From Croceimicrobium sp965228705 (GTDB lineage Bacteria; Bacteroidota; Bacteroidia; Flavobacteriales; Schleiferiaceae): a stretch of 64,000 nucleotides of DNA. Position numbers and translations under genes: made by a program. The notes below the pieces were generated by a model. That model was given only the letters and a program-made list of their open reading frames with translations, was not told the DNA's origin and ran no database searches. The stretch is taken from assembly GCF_965228705.1 (NCBI RefSeq), contig NZ_OZ245832.1:3162001-3226000 (forward strand), written 5' to 3'. Positions 34,575 through 44,800 of this stretch are shown here, in pieces; position 1 is the stretch's first letter; each line of letters opens with the position of its first letter.

Positions 34575-35606
34575 ATGAGCAGAAGGGTGCTATATGGGGT
34601 GTTAAATTGGGGTTTGGGCCATGCAAGCCGCAGTAGTGTTGTGATTCGAGCTTTAGAAGAAGCCGGTTTTGAGCCCCTTTTAGCCTCTGATGGAGTGGCA
34701 GGAGAATGGCTTCAGGAAGAATTTCCGCATCTCGAATACCGCGAATTACCGTCTTATGAAGTGCGCTATTCAAAAAGTTCGCGACAATGGCCCAGCTTAG
34801 TTTCGGGCTTGCCGCGTATTGCTAAAGCCGCTTCCGCCGAAAGGCGAATCCTGCGCATCTGGGCAGAAGAATTGAAACCAGCAGGAATTATTTCCGACAA
34901 TCGTTTGGGCTTTTCCCATCCCGATTATCCTTCTGCCTATATCAGTCATCAGTTAAGCCCAAAGGCAGGTTCCTTAACCCGAATGGCGGCAGCGAGTCAT
35001 CGTTCTTATTATCGTCAGTTTAGTGAGCTTTGGATACCTGATGATCAGAACCGAAGTTTGAGTGGCAGCCTCAGCACAGGCTTGGGCAAGAAGCGTTTTA
35101 TCGGCCCCCTAAGTACCTTGGAGCGCCGACCTACCGATGGAAACAAGGTTTTGATCATACTAAGTGGGCCAGAGCCGCAGCGAAGTATTCTCGAGCGACG
35201 TTTATTTGAGCAGGCCGATGCACTTCCGGATTCCACTGTTTTGGTACGCGGAATTAATGGGGCTTGCCCGGATCGCTATCATCAGAAATTTAAAGTATAT
35301 GATCGCTTGGGGCGGATGGACCTTTCTGCCTTAATAGCCCAAAGTACCTTGGTGATTAGCCGTAGCGGTTATAGCTCTTTGATGGACTATTATTATCTAG
35401 GTAAGCGCGCTTTATTGGTGCCCACACCCGGCCAAAGTGAACAGGAATATTTGGCGAAACGGCATGCTAAAAAGAAGGGCTATATGGCCGTTAAGCAAGA
35501 TGATCTTTTATTATCAGCTCAATTAGAGCAAGCTCTGGCCTTGCCCTTTCCGGAGCCACAGGATTTTGCTCTACCGGAGGATTTGTTTAAGATTTTTTCA
35601 AAGTAA
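34575..35606 (+). CDS. MurG/GT28-like glycosyltransferase family protein
   Basis: The ATG at 34575 (343 aa) opens directly into a Rossmann start, VLYGVLNWGLGHASRSSVVIRALEEAGF, with the GxGH motif of the GT-B fold. The C-terminal half has LIILSGPEPQRSILE and SRSGYSSLMDYYYLGKRALLVPTPGQSEQ, the nucleotide-sugar-binding region seen in MurG-type enzymes and related teichoic-acid or undecaprenyl-type transferases. No signal peptide. The acceptor is unknown. The 3' end overlaps the convergent sensor kinase gene by 20 bases. Confidence 0.75.
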   Translation: MSRRVLYGVLNWGLGHASRSSVVIRALEEAGFEPLLASDGVAGEWLQEEFPHLEYRELPSYEVRYSKSSRQWPSLVSGLPRIAKAASAERRILRIWAEELKPAGIISDNRLGFSHPDYPSAYISHQLSPKAGSLTRMAAASHRSYYRQFSELWIPDDQNRSLSGSLSTGLGKKRFIGPLSTLERRPTDGNKVLIILSGPEPQRSILERRLFEQADALPDSTVLVRGINGACPDRYHQKFKVYDRLGRMDLSALIAQSTLVISRSGYSSLMDYYYLGKRALLVPTPGQSEQEYLAKRHAKKKGYMAVKQDDLLLSAQLEQALALPFPEPQDFALPEDLFKIFSK

Positions 35607-36633
35607 AGGAGAAGGTAGAGCCTTTGTTTTCGCTGCTTCGCACATTAATGGTTTGCTTGTGGGCTTCGATAATGTGTTTTACAATCGATAGGCCTAAACC
35701 GGTGCCACCGGCATCGCGGCTGCGGCTTTTATCTACCCGATAGAAGCGTTCGAATATTCGCGGTACATCTTCCGGAGGAATTCCAATACCATCGTCACTT
35801 ACTTCGGTTAAGATATGTTTATCCATATCGAAGAAGCGCACTTCTATCTGACCATTTTCATTGCCGTATTTAATGGCATTTCCGATTAGGTTAATTAGAA
35901 CCTGCTCAATTTTCGCACGGTCTGCCAAGACTTTTAAAGGGCGGTCCAATTCTTTTTTAATCTTAAACTGAACATGCTTTTTATGCGCTTTATCCTCCAG
36001 TAATTCGAAAACTCCCTCTACCAATTCCGTAAGGTCGAAGCTTTCGTAGTTGATTTGCACCCGATCCGATTCGAGGGCCGCAATTACTTCCAGATCCTCA
36101 ATAATATTGATCATCCGATCCACCGACTTATTGGCTCGTTTTAAATAGCGTCGATTGATTTCCTGATCATCGATAGCTCCATCTAATAAGGTAAGGAGAT
36201 AGCCCTGAATATTAAAGATGGGGGTTTTAAGCTCATGGGAGATATTACCTATAAACTCGCGGCGGAAATTTTCTCTTTCACGGAGTTCGGCAATTTCGTT
36301 ACGGTTTTGGGTGGCCCACTCCGAAACTTCTTTGGTTACCCGGTCTAAATCGGTAGATCGCGCCAGCTCTTCTTCTTCGGTTTCGGAACCGATTTTAAGC
36401 TCGTGGATATTCTTATAGATGATTTTAACCTTGCTGTAGACAAATTGCTCTACCCCCAGTCGGATCATAAAATAAGCCAAAACAAAGAGGGATAGGCCCA
36501 ATAACCAGGGCAGGTAAGTAGGGCCGCCTTCAAAGCCATAGCTCGCCTGTAAAGCCGAAAAGGCAGTCAGAACAGCTATACCCAGGATCAGGGCAATGAT
36601 AAAAGCTAATATGCCGGGTTTATCCAATCGCAA
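35587..36633 (-). CDS. PhoR-like sensor histidine kinase
   Basis: The 348-aa protein starts at a TTG (36633), immediately after the response-regulator stop. Two TM helices (about residues 8-28 and 40-60) enclose only a short extracytoplasmic loop, as in PhoR, where sensing is through the transport system. The HisKA box is FIGNISHELKTPIFNIQGY, followed by NLIGNAIKYGNENG, DDGIGIPPED and GGTGLGLSIVKHIIEAH. It pairs with the PhoB-like regulator. Identification as phosphate-sensing rests on family likeness and on the neighbouring phosphate transporter and 11-bp repeats. Confidence 0.88.
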   Translation of the reverse strand: MRLDKPGILAFIIALILGIAVLTAFSALQASYGFEGGPTYLPWLLGLSLFVLAYFMIRLGVEQFVYSKVKIIYKNIHELKIGSETEEEELARSTDLDRVTKEVSEWATQNRNEIAELRERENFRREFIGNISHELKTPIFNIQGYLLTLLDGAIDDQEINRRYLKRANKSVDRMINIIEDLEVIAALESDRVQINYESFDLTELVEGVFELLEDKAHKKHVQFKIKKELDRPLKVLADRAKIEQVLINLIGNAIKYGNENGQIEVRFFDMDKHILTEVSDDGIGIPPEDVPRIFERFYRVDKSRSRDAGGTGLGLSIVKHIIEAHKQTINVRSSENKGSTFSFTLKKS

Positions 36634-37317
36634 TTAAGCCTCGAATTTATAACCTACTCCTTTTACGGTTTTAATCAGCTTATCGCCAATTTTCTCACGT
36701 AGTTTACGGATATGTACATCGATGGTACGACCACCAACCACAACTTCATTACCCCAAATTTTATCCAGGATTTCATCGCGATGAAAAACTTTGCCGGGAC
36801 GGGAAACCAAGAGACTCAATAATTCGAATTCCTTGCGGGGGAGATCCAGCTTCTTACCTTTTAAACTAACCTGGTATTTATCAAGGTCTATGCTTAGGTT
36901 GCCAAACTGCTGTATGGATTCGTTTTGTACGGATTGTCCATAACGGCGTAATAAGGCCTTAATACGACTGATAAGTACTTTGGGTTTAATAGGCTTGGTA
37001 ATGTAGTCATCCGCTCCGGCGTCGAAACCGGCTACTTGCGAATAGTCTTCTCCACGAGCGGTTAGAAAGGCAATTAAGGTGCCCTCCAGCCCGGGAGTCT
37101 TGCGAATTTGATCGCAGGTTTCAATACCATCCATGCCGGGCATCATAACATCCAGCAGGATCAGGTGTGGGCTTTCTTTTTTCGCTTTCTTTAATCCCGT
37201 TTCTCCATCGGAGGCGGTGATTACTTTAAAGTCTTCTTTAATCAGATTGTAACTTACGAACTCCAAGATATCGGGTTCGTCATCGACCAGTAAAATGGTA
37301 TAATCGCTGTTATTCAT
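36634..37317 (-). CDS. PhoB-like OmpR-family response regulator
   Basis: The 227-aa protein has a receiver domain (about 5-120) with acidic pocket (LLVDDEPDILEF), phospho-Asp in LLDVMMPGMDG and Lys in YITKPIKP. A winged-helix DNA-binding domain (about 135-226) ends GGRTIDVHIRKLREKIG and TVKGVGYKFEA. This is the OmpR/PhoB subfamily, which binds tandem direct repeats with 11-bp spacing. Such a repeat pair lies 59-75 bp upstream of its own start and a triple array lies before the divergent lipoprotein gene. It is transcribed with the sensor kinase. Confidence 0.9.
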   Translation of the reverse strand: MNNSDYTILLVDDEPDILEFVSYNLIKEDFKVITASDGETGLKKAKKESPHLILLDVMMPGMDGIETCDQIRKTPGLEGTLIAFLTARGEDYSQVAGFDAGADDYITKPIKPKVLISRIKALLRRYGQSVQNESIQQFGNLSIDLDKYQVSLKGKKLDLPRKEFELLSLLVSRPGKVFHRDEILDKIWGNEVVVGGRTIDVHIRKLREKIGDKLIKTVKGVGYKFEA

Positions 37318-37500
37318 TGGATCAGCATTGAAAATCGGGTGTAAAAATAGCGATTAAGCCAAGGGGGATTCACCGCTTAACAATTCGTTAATTTAAAAAG
37401 GAAAGTCTTAATCTTAAACTAATGTGTTTAACTAATTGAATTTCATATACTTGGAAATTCATCTTCTTAACATTGGAGATTCTTTCGAATCCTAAAGTTC
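37318..37500. other. Regulator-lipoprotein intergenic region (5' part)
   Basis: Apart from the 11-bp repeat pair at 37376-37392, this AT-rich stretch has extra CTTAA(C/T/A) half-sites at 37407, 37413 and 37466 that are not in 11-bp phase. No ORF or terminator is seen. Confidence 0.4.
37376..37392. promoter_or_regulatory. Pho-box-like direct repeat pair upstream of the response regulator
   Basis: CTTAAC at 37376 and GTTAAT at 37387 are spaced exactly 11 bp, a helical-turn period used by PhoB-type proteins. The pair lies 59 bp before the regulator's ATG (37317), suggesting autoregulation. Confidence 0.4.
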
Positions 37501-37530
37501 CTTAAAGCTCGCTTAACTTCAACTTAACAA
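37501..37530 (+). promoter_or_regulatory. Triple 11-bp Pho-box-like array before the beta-helix lipoprotein gene
   Basis: CTTAAA at 37501, CTTAAC at 37512 and CTTAAC at 37523 have an exact 11-bp period. The third copy ends near 37530, about 8 nt before a TTCCTTTG -7-like element (37539-37546), so the array occupies the -33 region as PhoB sites do at activated promoters. The half-site resembles the cyanobacterial Pho box (CTTAACCT). Confidence 0.6.
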
Positions 37531-37574
37531 GGTGCTTGTTCCTTTGCCGCCAACAAATAACAAGTATTTCTCCG

Positions 37575-38783
37575 ATGAAAAAATTTAAGTTTTTCGCAAT
37601 GGCTGCTTTCGCAGCAATCGCTCTTACTTCTTGTGAGGACGATAGCACTGATACTAACAATAATGGCGGAAGCGGTTCTACTGAAGTAGTTCCTGTTTCT
37701 GGAACTATCACCAGCGATGTTACCTGGTCTAAAGATAAGATCTACCGCTTAGACGGTCGTGTATTAGTTGCCGGTAATGCTACTTTAACCATCGATGCTG
37801 GTACTATTATCAAAGCTTCTCCTGGTTCAGGTGCTTTCGCTTCTGCTTTAATCGTTACTCGTGATGGTATGATCAACGCTCAAGGTACTGCTACCGAGCC
37901 TATCATCTTCACTACTCTTGCTGACGACATTAAGCCAGGTCAAATTGCTTCTCCAAACATGGACCCAACTAACAACGGTCTTTGGGGTGGTGTGATCATC
38001 TTAGGTGAAGCTAAAATTTCTGCTTCTAACGATAATGGTGATGACGTATCTGAATTACAAATCGAAGGTATTCCTACTTCTGTAGATGCTATCTACGGTG
38101 GAAGCAACGACGCTGACAACAGTGGTACTTTCTCTTACGTATCTATCCGTCACGGTGGTGCTAACATCGGTGATGGTAACGAAATCAACGGTCTTACCAT
38201 GGGTGGTGTTGGTTCAGGAACTACTATCGATCACATCGAAATCGTAGCTAACCAAGACGACGGTATCGAGTGGTTCGGTGGCGCTGTAAGCTTAAACAAC
38301 GTTTTAATCTGGAACTGTGGTGATGACGGTTTGGATACTGACCAAGACTGGATCGGTACTTGCGAAGATTTCATTATCGTTTCTCCTGACGGATCGGCTT
38401 TCGAATTAGACGGACCTGAAGGTTCTTTGAACCGTGGTACTCACCAATTCAACAACGGTACCGTATATGCTGGTTCTGCTATCTCTGATTTAGTAGACTG
38501 GGATGATAATACCAATGCTGGTGTATCTAATGTATACTTCTACGGATGGAGCACTGGTTACATGGACGGTATTTCTTCTTTCGCTGGTGATGGAACTGGA
38601 AACAATGCTAACTGGGAGTACACTCTTACTTCAGGTGGTATGCCAGTTGACAGTGTATTCAAAGGTGCTGATATGTCTATCCTTTCTGAGGTAGCCAAGA
38701 ACGCTAATACTGTTGGTCACACTGGTAGCTTCGGTTATACCTGGGCTTCTCAATCCGGTTCTTTATCTGCTATTGGATTGTAA
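37575..38783 (+). CDS. Parallel beta-helix lipoprotein partner of a TonB receptor
   Basis: ATG 37575 (402 aa) opens a lipoprotein signal with lipobox LTS-C followed by an Asp/Asn/Gly/Ser linker. The mature part is a right-handed beta-helix: repeated short strands such as ATLTIDAGTIIKA, GTFSYVSIRHGG, TTIDHIEIVANQDDGIEWFGG and VSLNNVLIWNCGDDGLDTDQD, with many Asp/Asn that could bind cations. Codon use is strongly biased (TCT, GCT, GGT), as for a highly expressed gene. It stands behind the Pho-box-like array and before a TonB receptor gene, so it probably delivers a phosphate-containing ligand at the outer membrane. The ligand is unknown. Confidence 0.75.
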   Translation: MKKFKFFAMAAFAAIALTSCEDDSTDTNNNGGSGSTEVVPVSGTITSDVTWSKDKIYRLDGRVLVAGNATLTIDAGTIIKASPGSGAFASALIVTRDGMINAQGTATEPIIFTTLADDIKPGQIASPNMDPTNNGLWGGVIILGEAKISASNDNGDDVSELQIEGIPTSVDAIYGGSNDADNSGTFSYVSIRHGGANIGDGNEINGLTMGGVGSGTTIDHIEIVANQDDGIEWFGGAVSLNNVLIWNCGDDGLDTDQDWIGTCEDFIIVSPDGSAFELDGPEGSLNRGTHQFNNGTVYAGSAISDLVDWDDNTNAGVSNVYFYGWSTGYMDGISSFAGDGTGNNANWEYTLTSGGMPVDSVFKGADMSILSEVAKNANTVGHTGSFGYTWASQSGSLSAIGL

Positions 38784-38804
38784 TTTCTAGCTAAATAATA
38801 CTTA

Positions 38805-38847
38805 GGAAAGGCTTGCCTTATAGAGGGCAGGCTTTTCCCATTTTTTT
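38805..38847 (+). terminator. Terminator/attenuator between lipoprotein and TonB receptor genes
   Basis: A 13-bp stem with two G-U pairs (38805-38817 with 38826-38838) is followed by seven T at 38841-38847. The receptor ATG is 12 nt later. It would make lipoprotein mRNA exceed receptor mRNA. Confidence 0.75.
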
Positions 38848-38859
38848 ACACCCTATTCA

Positions 38860-41769
38860 ATGAAAAGCTTCAAGTCTACATTAGCCCTGGCCTTTCTCTG
38901 TTTCCCAATCTTGTTATTTGCTCAAAAAGGAACCATTCGGGGACAGGTTATCGATGGTGAAAACGGGGAGCCTCTTTTTGCGGCCAATGCCGTAATTAAA
39001 GGAACTCAAATTGGTACCACTACCGATTTTGACGGTTATTATGAGCTTCAGGCAGATCCAGGAACTTATCAATTAGAGATTAGTTTCATTGGTATGTCGA
39101 GCTTGGTGGTTACCGATATAGTTGTAAAAGCAGGTGAAGTAACCGTGGTAGAAGCGGTTACCCTCGAGCCTGCCAGCAACCAATTAGCCGAGGTGGTAGT
39201 TACCTCCGAAGCCGTTCGTAATTCCGAAGCCGCCCTGGTAACGGTAAAGCGAAAGTCAACTAACTTAATTGATGGTGTTTCTGCCGCTAAACTCCGTAAA
39301 ACCGGAGATAGCGATGCAGGAGATGCTGCTAAACGTGTTACCGGTGTTTCGGTAGAAGGCGGTAAATACGTTTATGTTCGCGGTTTGGGAGACCGTTATA
39401 CCAAAACTATGTTGAACGGTGTGGATATTCCAGGTTTGGACCCGGATAAAAACTCCATTCAGATCGACATTTTCCCCACTAATTTGATTTCTAACCTTAC
39501 CGTGCTAAAAAGTGGATTGGCCGAATTGCCAGCCGACTTTACCGGTGGTGTAGTTAATATCGAAACTCAGGAATTTCCTACCGATCGCATTTTAGATGTT
39601 TCGGTTGGCGTGGGCTTTAATCCTGCGATGCACTTTAATTCAGATTACATTAGCTACGAAGGCGGTTCTACCGACTTTTTAGGTTTTGATGACGGTACCC
39701 GTGCGATTCCACGTGCAGATGGTAGTGGACCGCTTCCTTTCTTTGATGATGAAGAAGCTGTAGATTTCAATAAAAACTTCAGCCGCACCTTAGGCGCCGA
39801 GCAAAACACCAGTTTTACCGATTACAGTTTAGGCATTTCCATGGGGAATCAATACAGCCTCGAAAGCGGAAATAAATTGGGCTATATCTTCTCTTTAACC
39901 TACGATAATTCACGGGTGTTTTACGATGATATCGAATATGGTGAGTGGCAGCGCGATCGTGATCCGGAAGATTACCAGTTAATTGAGGCAACTACCCAGA
40001 AAGGTAAACTGGCAGAGCAAAATGTGCTTTTAGGCGGTTTGGCCGGATTTACGTACAAGACTTTAATGTCTAAGTACAAATTCACCGCAATGCACTTGCA
40101 AAATGGAACCTCCCGTTCCGCTCAATTGAGTATTGATGCTAAGGATGGTGCGGCTCAAGTTTCAGATTATTATGCTTTTTCAAATAACCTGGAATACAAC
40201 CAACGCGGTTTAACCAACTTGTTATTAGCGGGTGAGCACTATTTGGACGGTGGTGATTGGGAAATTAACTGGAAGGTATCTCCAACCCTTTCTTCATTAG
40301 CGGATCCGGATATTCGTAAAACAGCATTCTCCATAGATCGTGGTGATTCAACTTTTGATCCCGGTGAAGGGGGCTTACCTAGTCGAATCTGGCGTTCCTT
40401 AAGTGAGGTAAACCTCGTAAGTAAGGTGGATGTGATTCGCGCTCATACCCTAATGGGGGATGATGCGAAATTCAAATTCGGAATGAGCCACGTATTTAAG
40501 TACCGTGATTATTCGATCTACCGCTACAATTTGAATGAGCGGACTTCTAATCAAACCGGTTCTATTCAGTTTTCCGGAGATCCTAATGCGGTACTTACTG
40601 ATCCTAATTTATATCAGTATAATAGTAATGTAGGTCAGTATTTGGGTCTTTATTATAACCCTGAATTGCTGGATGGTCAAACCAACCCGAATGAGTATCA
40701 ATCGAATGTAAACAACTTCGGTTTTTACGCTTCAGAAGAATTTAAACCCTTAGAATCTTTAAAGGCGGTAATTGGTTTAAGAGCAGAATTATTCCAGCAA
40801 CGTCATACCGGTCGTGATCAAGTAGCGGCTCAAAACCCGAATGATCCAACTGGAAATACCTTGAACAATGATGTGGTATTGGACGCTTTGGATTTATTCC
40901 CATCCGCTAACTTGATCTATGCCCTTAATGACAATATGAACTTAAGAGCTTCTTACTATCGCTCCATTGCTCGTCCTTCTTTTAAGGAATTGTCTTTTGC
41001 CCAGATTTTGGATCCGGTATCCAACCGTACTTTCAATGGTGGTTTATTCCAATATAATGATTGGAATGGCCAATTGGAATCTACTCGTATCAATAACTTC
41101 GATTTACGTTTAGAGCGTTTCTTGGATGGTGCCGATATAATTTCGATCAGCGCTTTCTATAAAGCTTTCGACTCACCAATCGAATTGGTTCGTATTCCGG
41201 TAGCCTTACGCGACTTCCAACCACGAAATGTAGGTAATGGTACCTTGATTGGTGCTGAATTCGAATTGCGTAAGAATTTATCTTTCATCAGAGAGAGCCT
41301 TAAAAACATCGCTTTCTCGGGTAACTTTACCTATACCTACTCTCGTATTGATATGACCGATGCAGAGTTCAATGCCCGTAAGACCTATGAAAAAGTAGGG
41401 CAAACCATTGAGCGCACCCGCCAAATGGCCGGTCAGGCACCTTATATCATTAATGCTGGGTTTAGCTACGATAATACCGATAAAGGCATAAGCGCTGGTG
41501 TATTTTATAATGTGAAAGGTCGTACGCTTGAGATTGTGGGGGGTAACCTTGCACCTGATGTATACACGGAGCCATTCCATAGCCTGAATCTAACTTTCAA
41601 TAAAACATTCGGAGAAGAAGGTCGCTCTTCTTTGAATATTAAGGTTTCTAACCTATTGAATGATGTTCGCGAGAGTTTGTATCAGGCTTATGATGCCAAC
41701 GCTCAGGTCTTCAATCGTTTGCAGCCCGGAACAGCCTTTAGTATCGGTTATACTTACAGCTTTTATTAA
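38860..41769 (+). CDS. TonB-dependent receptor with carboxypeptidase-regulatory-like domain
   Basis: The 969-aa protein has a signal peptide (ending LLFAQ). A CarboxypepD_reg-like domain (about 24-112; GTIRGQVIDGENGEPLFAAN) leads to LAEVVVTSEA. The plug (about 135-250) includes RVTGVSVEGGKYVYVRGLGD and NLTVLKSGLAELPADFTGG. The rest is the barrel, with YYRSIARPSFKELSFAQI and a terminal strand ending YTYSFY. It should import a substrate too large for porins using TonB energy. With the upstream lipoprotein it resembles a SusC/SusD-like pair, although the partner is a beta-helix and not SusD. Its position in the PhoBR cluster suggests an organic phosphate ligand. Confidence 0.88.
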   Translation: MKSFKSTLALAFLCFPILLFAQKGTIRGQVIDGENGEPLFAANAVIKGTQIGTTTDFDGYYELQADPGTYQLEISFIGMSSLVVTDIVVKAGEVTVVEAVTLEPASNQLAEVVVTSEAVRNSEAALVTVKRKSTNLIDGVSAAKLRKTGDSDAGDAAKRVTGVSVEGGKYVYVRGLGDRYTKTMLNGVDIPGLDPDKNSIQIDIFPTNLISNLTVLKSGLAELPADFTGGVVNIETQEFPTDRILDVSVGVGFNPAMHFNSDYISYEGGSTDFLGFDDGTRAIPRADGSGPLPFFDDEEAVDFNKNFSRTLGAEQNTSFTDYSLGISMGNQYSLESGNKLGYIFSLTYDNSRVFYDDIEYGEWQRDRDPEDYQLIEATTQKGKLAEQNVLLGGLAGFTYKTLMSKYKFTAMHLQNGTSRSAQLSIDAKDGAAQVSDYYAFSNNLEYNQRGLTNLLLAGEHYLDGGDWEINWKVSPTLSSLADPDIRKTAFSIDRGDSTFDPGEGGLPSRIWRSLSEVNLVSKVDVIRAHTLMGDDAKFKFGMSHVFKYRDYSIYRYNLNERTSNQTGSIQFSGDPNAVLTDPNLYQYNSNVGQYLGLYYNPELLDGQTNPNEYQSNVNNFGFYASEEFKPLESLKAVIGLRAELFQQRHTGRDQVAAQNPNDPTGNTLNNDVVLDALDLFPSANLIYALNDNMNLRASYYRSIARPSFKELSFAQILDPVSNRTFNGGLFQYNDWNGQLESTRINNFDLRLERFLDGADIISISAFYKAFDSPIELVRIPVALRDFQPRNVGNGTLIGAEFELRKNLSFIRESLKNIAFSGNFTYTYSRIDMTDAEFNARKTYEKVGQTIERTRQMAGQAPYIINAGFSYDNTDKGISAGVFYNVKGRTLEIVGGNLAPDVYTEPFHSLNLTFNKTFGEEGRSSLNIKVSNLLNDVRESLYQAYDANAQVFNRLQPGTAFSIGYTYSFY

Positions 41770-41816
41770 TACCTTTCGGCAGACTTACCGAATTAAAAAT
41801 TTGATAATCTTCGGCG

Positions 41817-41846
41817 AAGGAAGGATCTTGAAAAAAGACCTTCCTT
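41817..41846 (+). terminator. Weak hairpin between TonB receptor and OB-fold protein genes
   Basis: AAGGAAGG at 41817-41824 pairs with CCTTCCTT at 41839-41846. The following tract is only moderately T-rich. The ATG of the next gene is 22 nt downstream. Confidence 0.4.
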
Positions 41847-41868
41847 TGCTTGTCTTAAATCCCTTACT

Positions 41869-44800
41869 ATGAAGCGAAAATTATCGGTATTTATGGCTAC
41901 TGTAGCCGCCTTGATGATTTCTCATCCAGGTCATACCCAAGCAACCGCAGCCTCTACTCAGGCCGGTTCAATGCCAACTTCCAACGCGGCGGGAATAGCG
42001 TCTGTAGGAGTACCGGCATACACTATTTCTCAGATCAATACTTTAGATGCTAACTTCTTTCCCGACTCAAATGGGGTAAACTGCTCTATCGACGGAGTGG
42101 TGTTTACCGATGATTTTGATGGAAATACCGGTTACTCTTTCTATGTATATGACAATACCGGCGCCATTAACATTTACCGTGGTTCAGATGAGCCAAACGG
42201 ATATCAAGTAAGCCGTGGTGATTCAATCCGCGTATTCGGTGATGTAGATTTTTACAATGGCCTTACCGAAATCAATGTTGATTCTATCCAGGTTTTAGGA
42301 ACCGCTACCATTCGCGCTCCCCGCTTGGTAACTGCACTGGATGAAAGCACCGAAAGTGACTTAGTGCAATTAAACGGATATTATTTGGTTTCTGCTTCAC
42401 AATGGCCTTCATCAGGAAACAATGCCAACGTAAGCATTACTAATGGAACCGATACTTACACTTTACGGGTGAACCGTGATACTGATCTTGATGAGAACCC
42501 TGCTCCAATGGGAACCTTCAATGTTATCGGTGTTGGTGGACAGTATGATAGCAGCTCACCTTATGATAATGGTTATCAGATCCATCCTCGTGATATTACC
42601 GATATCATGGTATTGCCTACCATTATTAACGGTGTTCCTTTATATCAGGTTTCTCAAATCAACGGTCTTGATGCCAACGGTGCTGCCGATTCATTAAACG
42701 TTAACTGTGCCATTGACGGGGTAGTTTATACTGATGATTTCGATGGTAATGCAGGATACTCCTTCTTTATGTATGATAATAGCGGCGGTATCAATGTTTT
42801 TGATTTTGTTGATGAGCCCAATGGTTATCAAGTAAGCCGTGGAGATTCGATTCGCGTATTCGGAGATATCGATCAGTTTAATGGATTATTGGAAATCGCA
42901 GTAGATTCTATTCAGGTATTAGGTACCGGAATCAGCTTAAATGCTCCAATGAATGTGCCCGTAGCTAATGAGTCTACAGAAGGAAATTTGATCCGTTTAA
43001 ATGGATACAGCTTGATTACTCCTTCACAATGGCCTACTGCGGGTAACAGCGCTAGTGTAGATATCACGAATGGAGTAGATACAGTAATTATGCGTATCGA
43101 TAGCGATACTGATATTGACGGAACAATGGCTCCTACTGGTCCCTTTGATGTGATTGGTGCCAGCGGACAGTATGATAGCAGCTCTCCATTTGATGAGGGA
43201 TATCAAATCTTACCTCGCGATTCTACCGACATTATTCCTGCTGTAGTAGCTGTTCCTTGTAGCGCTCCTTTCTTTAGTGAGTATATCGAGGGTTCTTCTA
43301 ATAATAAAGGCTTTGAGGTGTATAATCCCACTGCCGGAAACTTAGACCTGGGTCCTTATAAAGTATATATGAGTTCCAATGGTGGTTCTGCTCTGGCTGA
43401 GTTCAACTTAATGGGAACTTTAGCCTCAGGCGATGTTTATACCATTGTAAATAGTTTAGCAGATCCAACCATGTTGGCGATTGCTGATACCGCTTTATCT
43501 TACCCAAGTGTGGCCCACTTTAATGGTGATGATGCCTTATTCCTGGTAGATACTGTAATGGGAGACACCATCGATATAATTGGTGTTATCGGAGTTGATC
43601 CCGGTTCTAACTGGCCTGTAGGAAGCGGTTCTACGGCTAACAATACTTTAGTACGTATGGCCACTGTAAGCAATGGTCAAACTAATTGGGCGATTGGAGC
43701 TACCGAGTGGGATGTGCATCCTAGCAATACCTTTAGTTTCTTCGGTAACCATAGCAGCAACTGTGTGGTTCCTGCGGTTCCCACCGTTGAGTTTGCCATG
43801 CCTACTCAAAGTGCCATCGAAAGCATTGGTACTACTTACCTTACTTTAAATGTTGCTCCAACCAACAGCACTGCCGATACGGTATACTTACAATTCACTC
43901 CAGGTGCTGGCTTAGGATTTAGCGATGGTACCATTAGCCCCGCTCCCGATCCTGTAACCGGTTTATTAGACTTGGTTGTGCCTGCTGGTTCCGATTCAGT
44001 ATCAATCACCTTTAACGTAATTGACGACTTGATTACTGAAGGTAATGAGACTTTATATGTAGATATCATCGGTGTTAGTGCCGGTTTAGTTGCAGGTGTT
44101 CAAACCAGCACTTCCTTCATTATCGAAGACAATGATATTCCTACTTATACCATTGGACAGGTAAGAGGTGTAGATGCCGACTTTATTCCCGATTCATTAG
44201 GGGTAACTTGTAAATTGGTAGGTACGGTATTTACCGATGACTTTGATGGAAACAATGGTTATAGCTTCTATATGTACGATGCTACCGGAGCGATCAACGT
44301 ATTCAACTTTGATGATGTAGCCAGTGGATATCAAGTACAACGTGGTGATTCTATCCGCGCCATTGGTACCATTTTATTCTACAATGGCTTAACCGAAATT
44401 CAGGTAGACTCTATCGCATTAATCGCGAGTGGTGTTACTTTACGTCAACCTCGTCAGGTTTACGGATTGGATGAAGGAACCGAAAGTGACTACATCCGTT
44501 TGAACGGTTACTACTTAGTAGATCCTAGCACCTGGCCTGTATTTGCAGGTAGCAGCGTGAACATGGAAATCACCAATGGACAAGATACCCTGGTAATGCG
44601 TATTGATAGCGATACCGACATTGATGGTACCCAGCCTCCAATGGGATACTTTGATGTGATCGGTGCCGGTGGTCAGTTCGACTCAAGCATTCCTCACGAT
44701 GAAGGTTACCAAATTTTCCCTCGCGATACCAATGACATTATTCCAATTACTTTACCTGAATTGTACATCAGCGAAGTAATGCCTAGCAGCAGCTTAAGTG

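Noticed and set aside
37480..37500. TTCGAATCC string like a tRNA T-loop
   Set aside because: No acceptor stem, anticodon arm or CCA context can be drawn around it.
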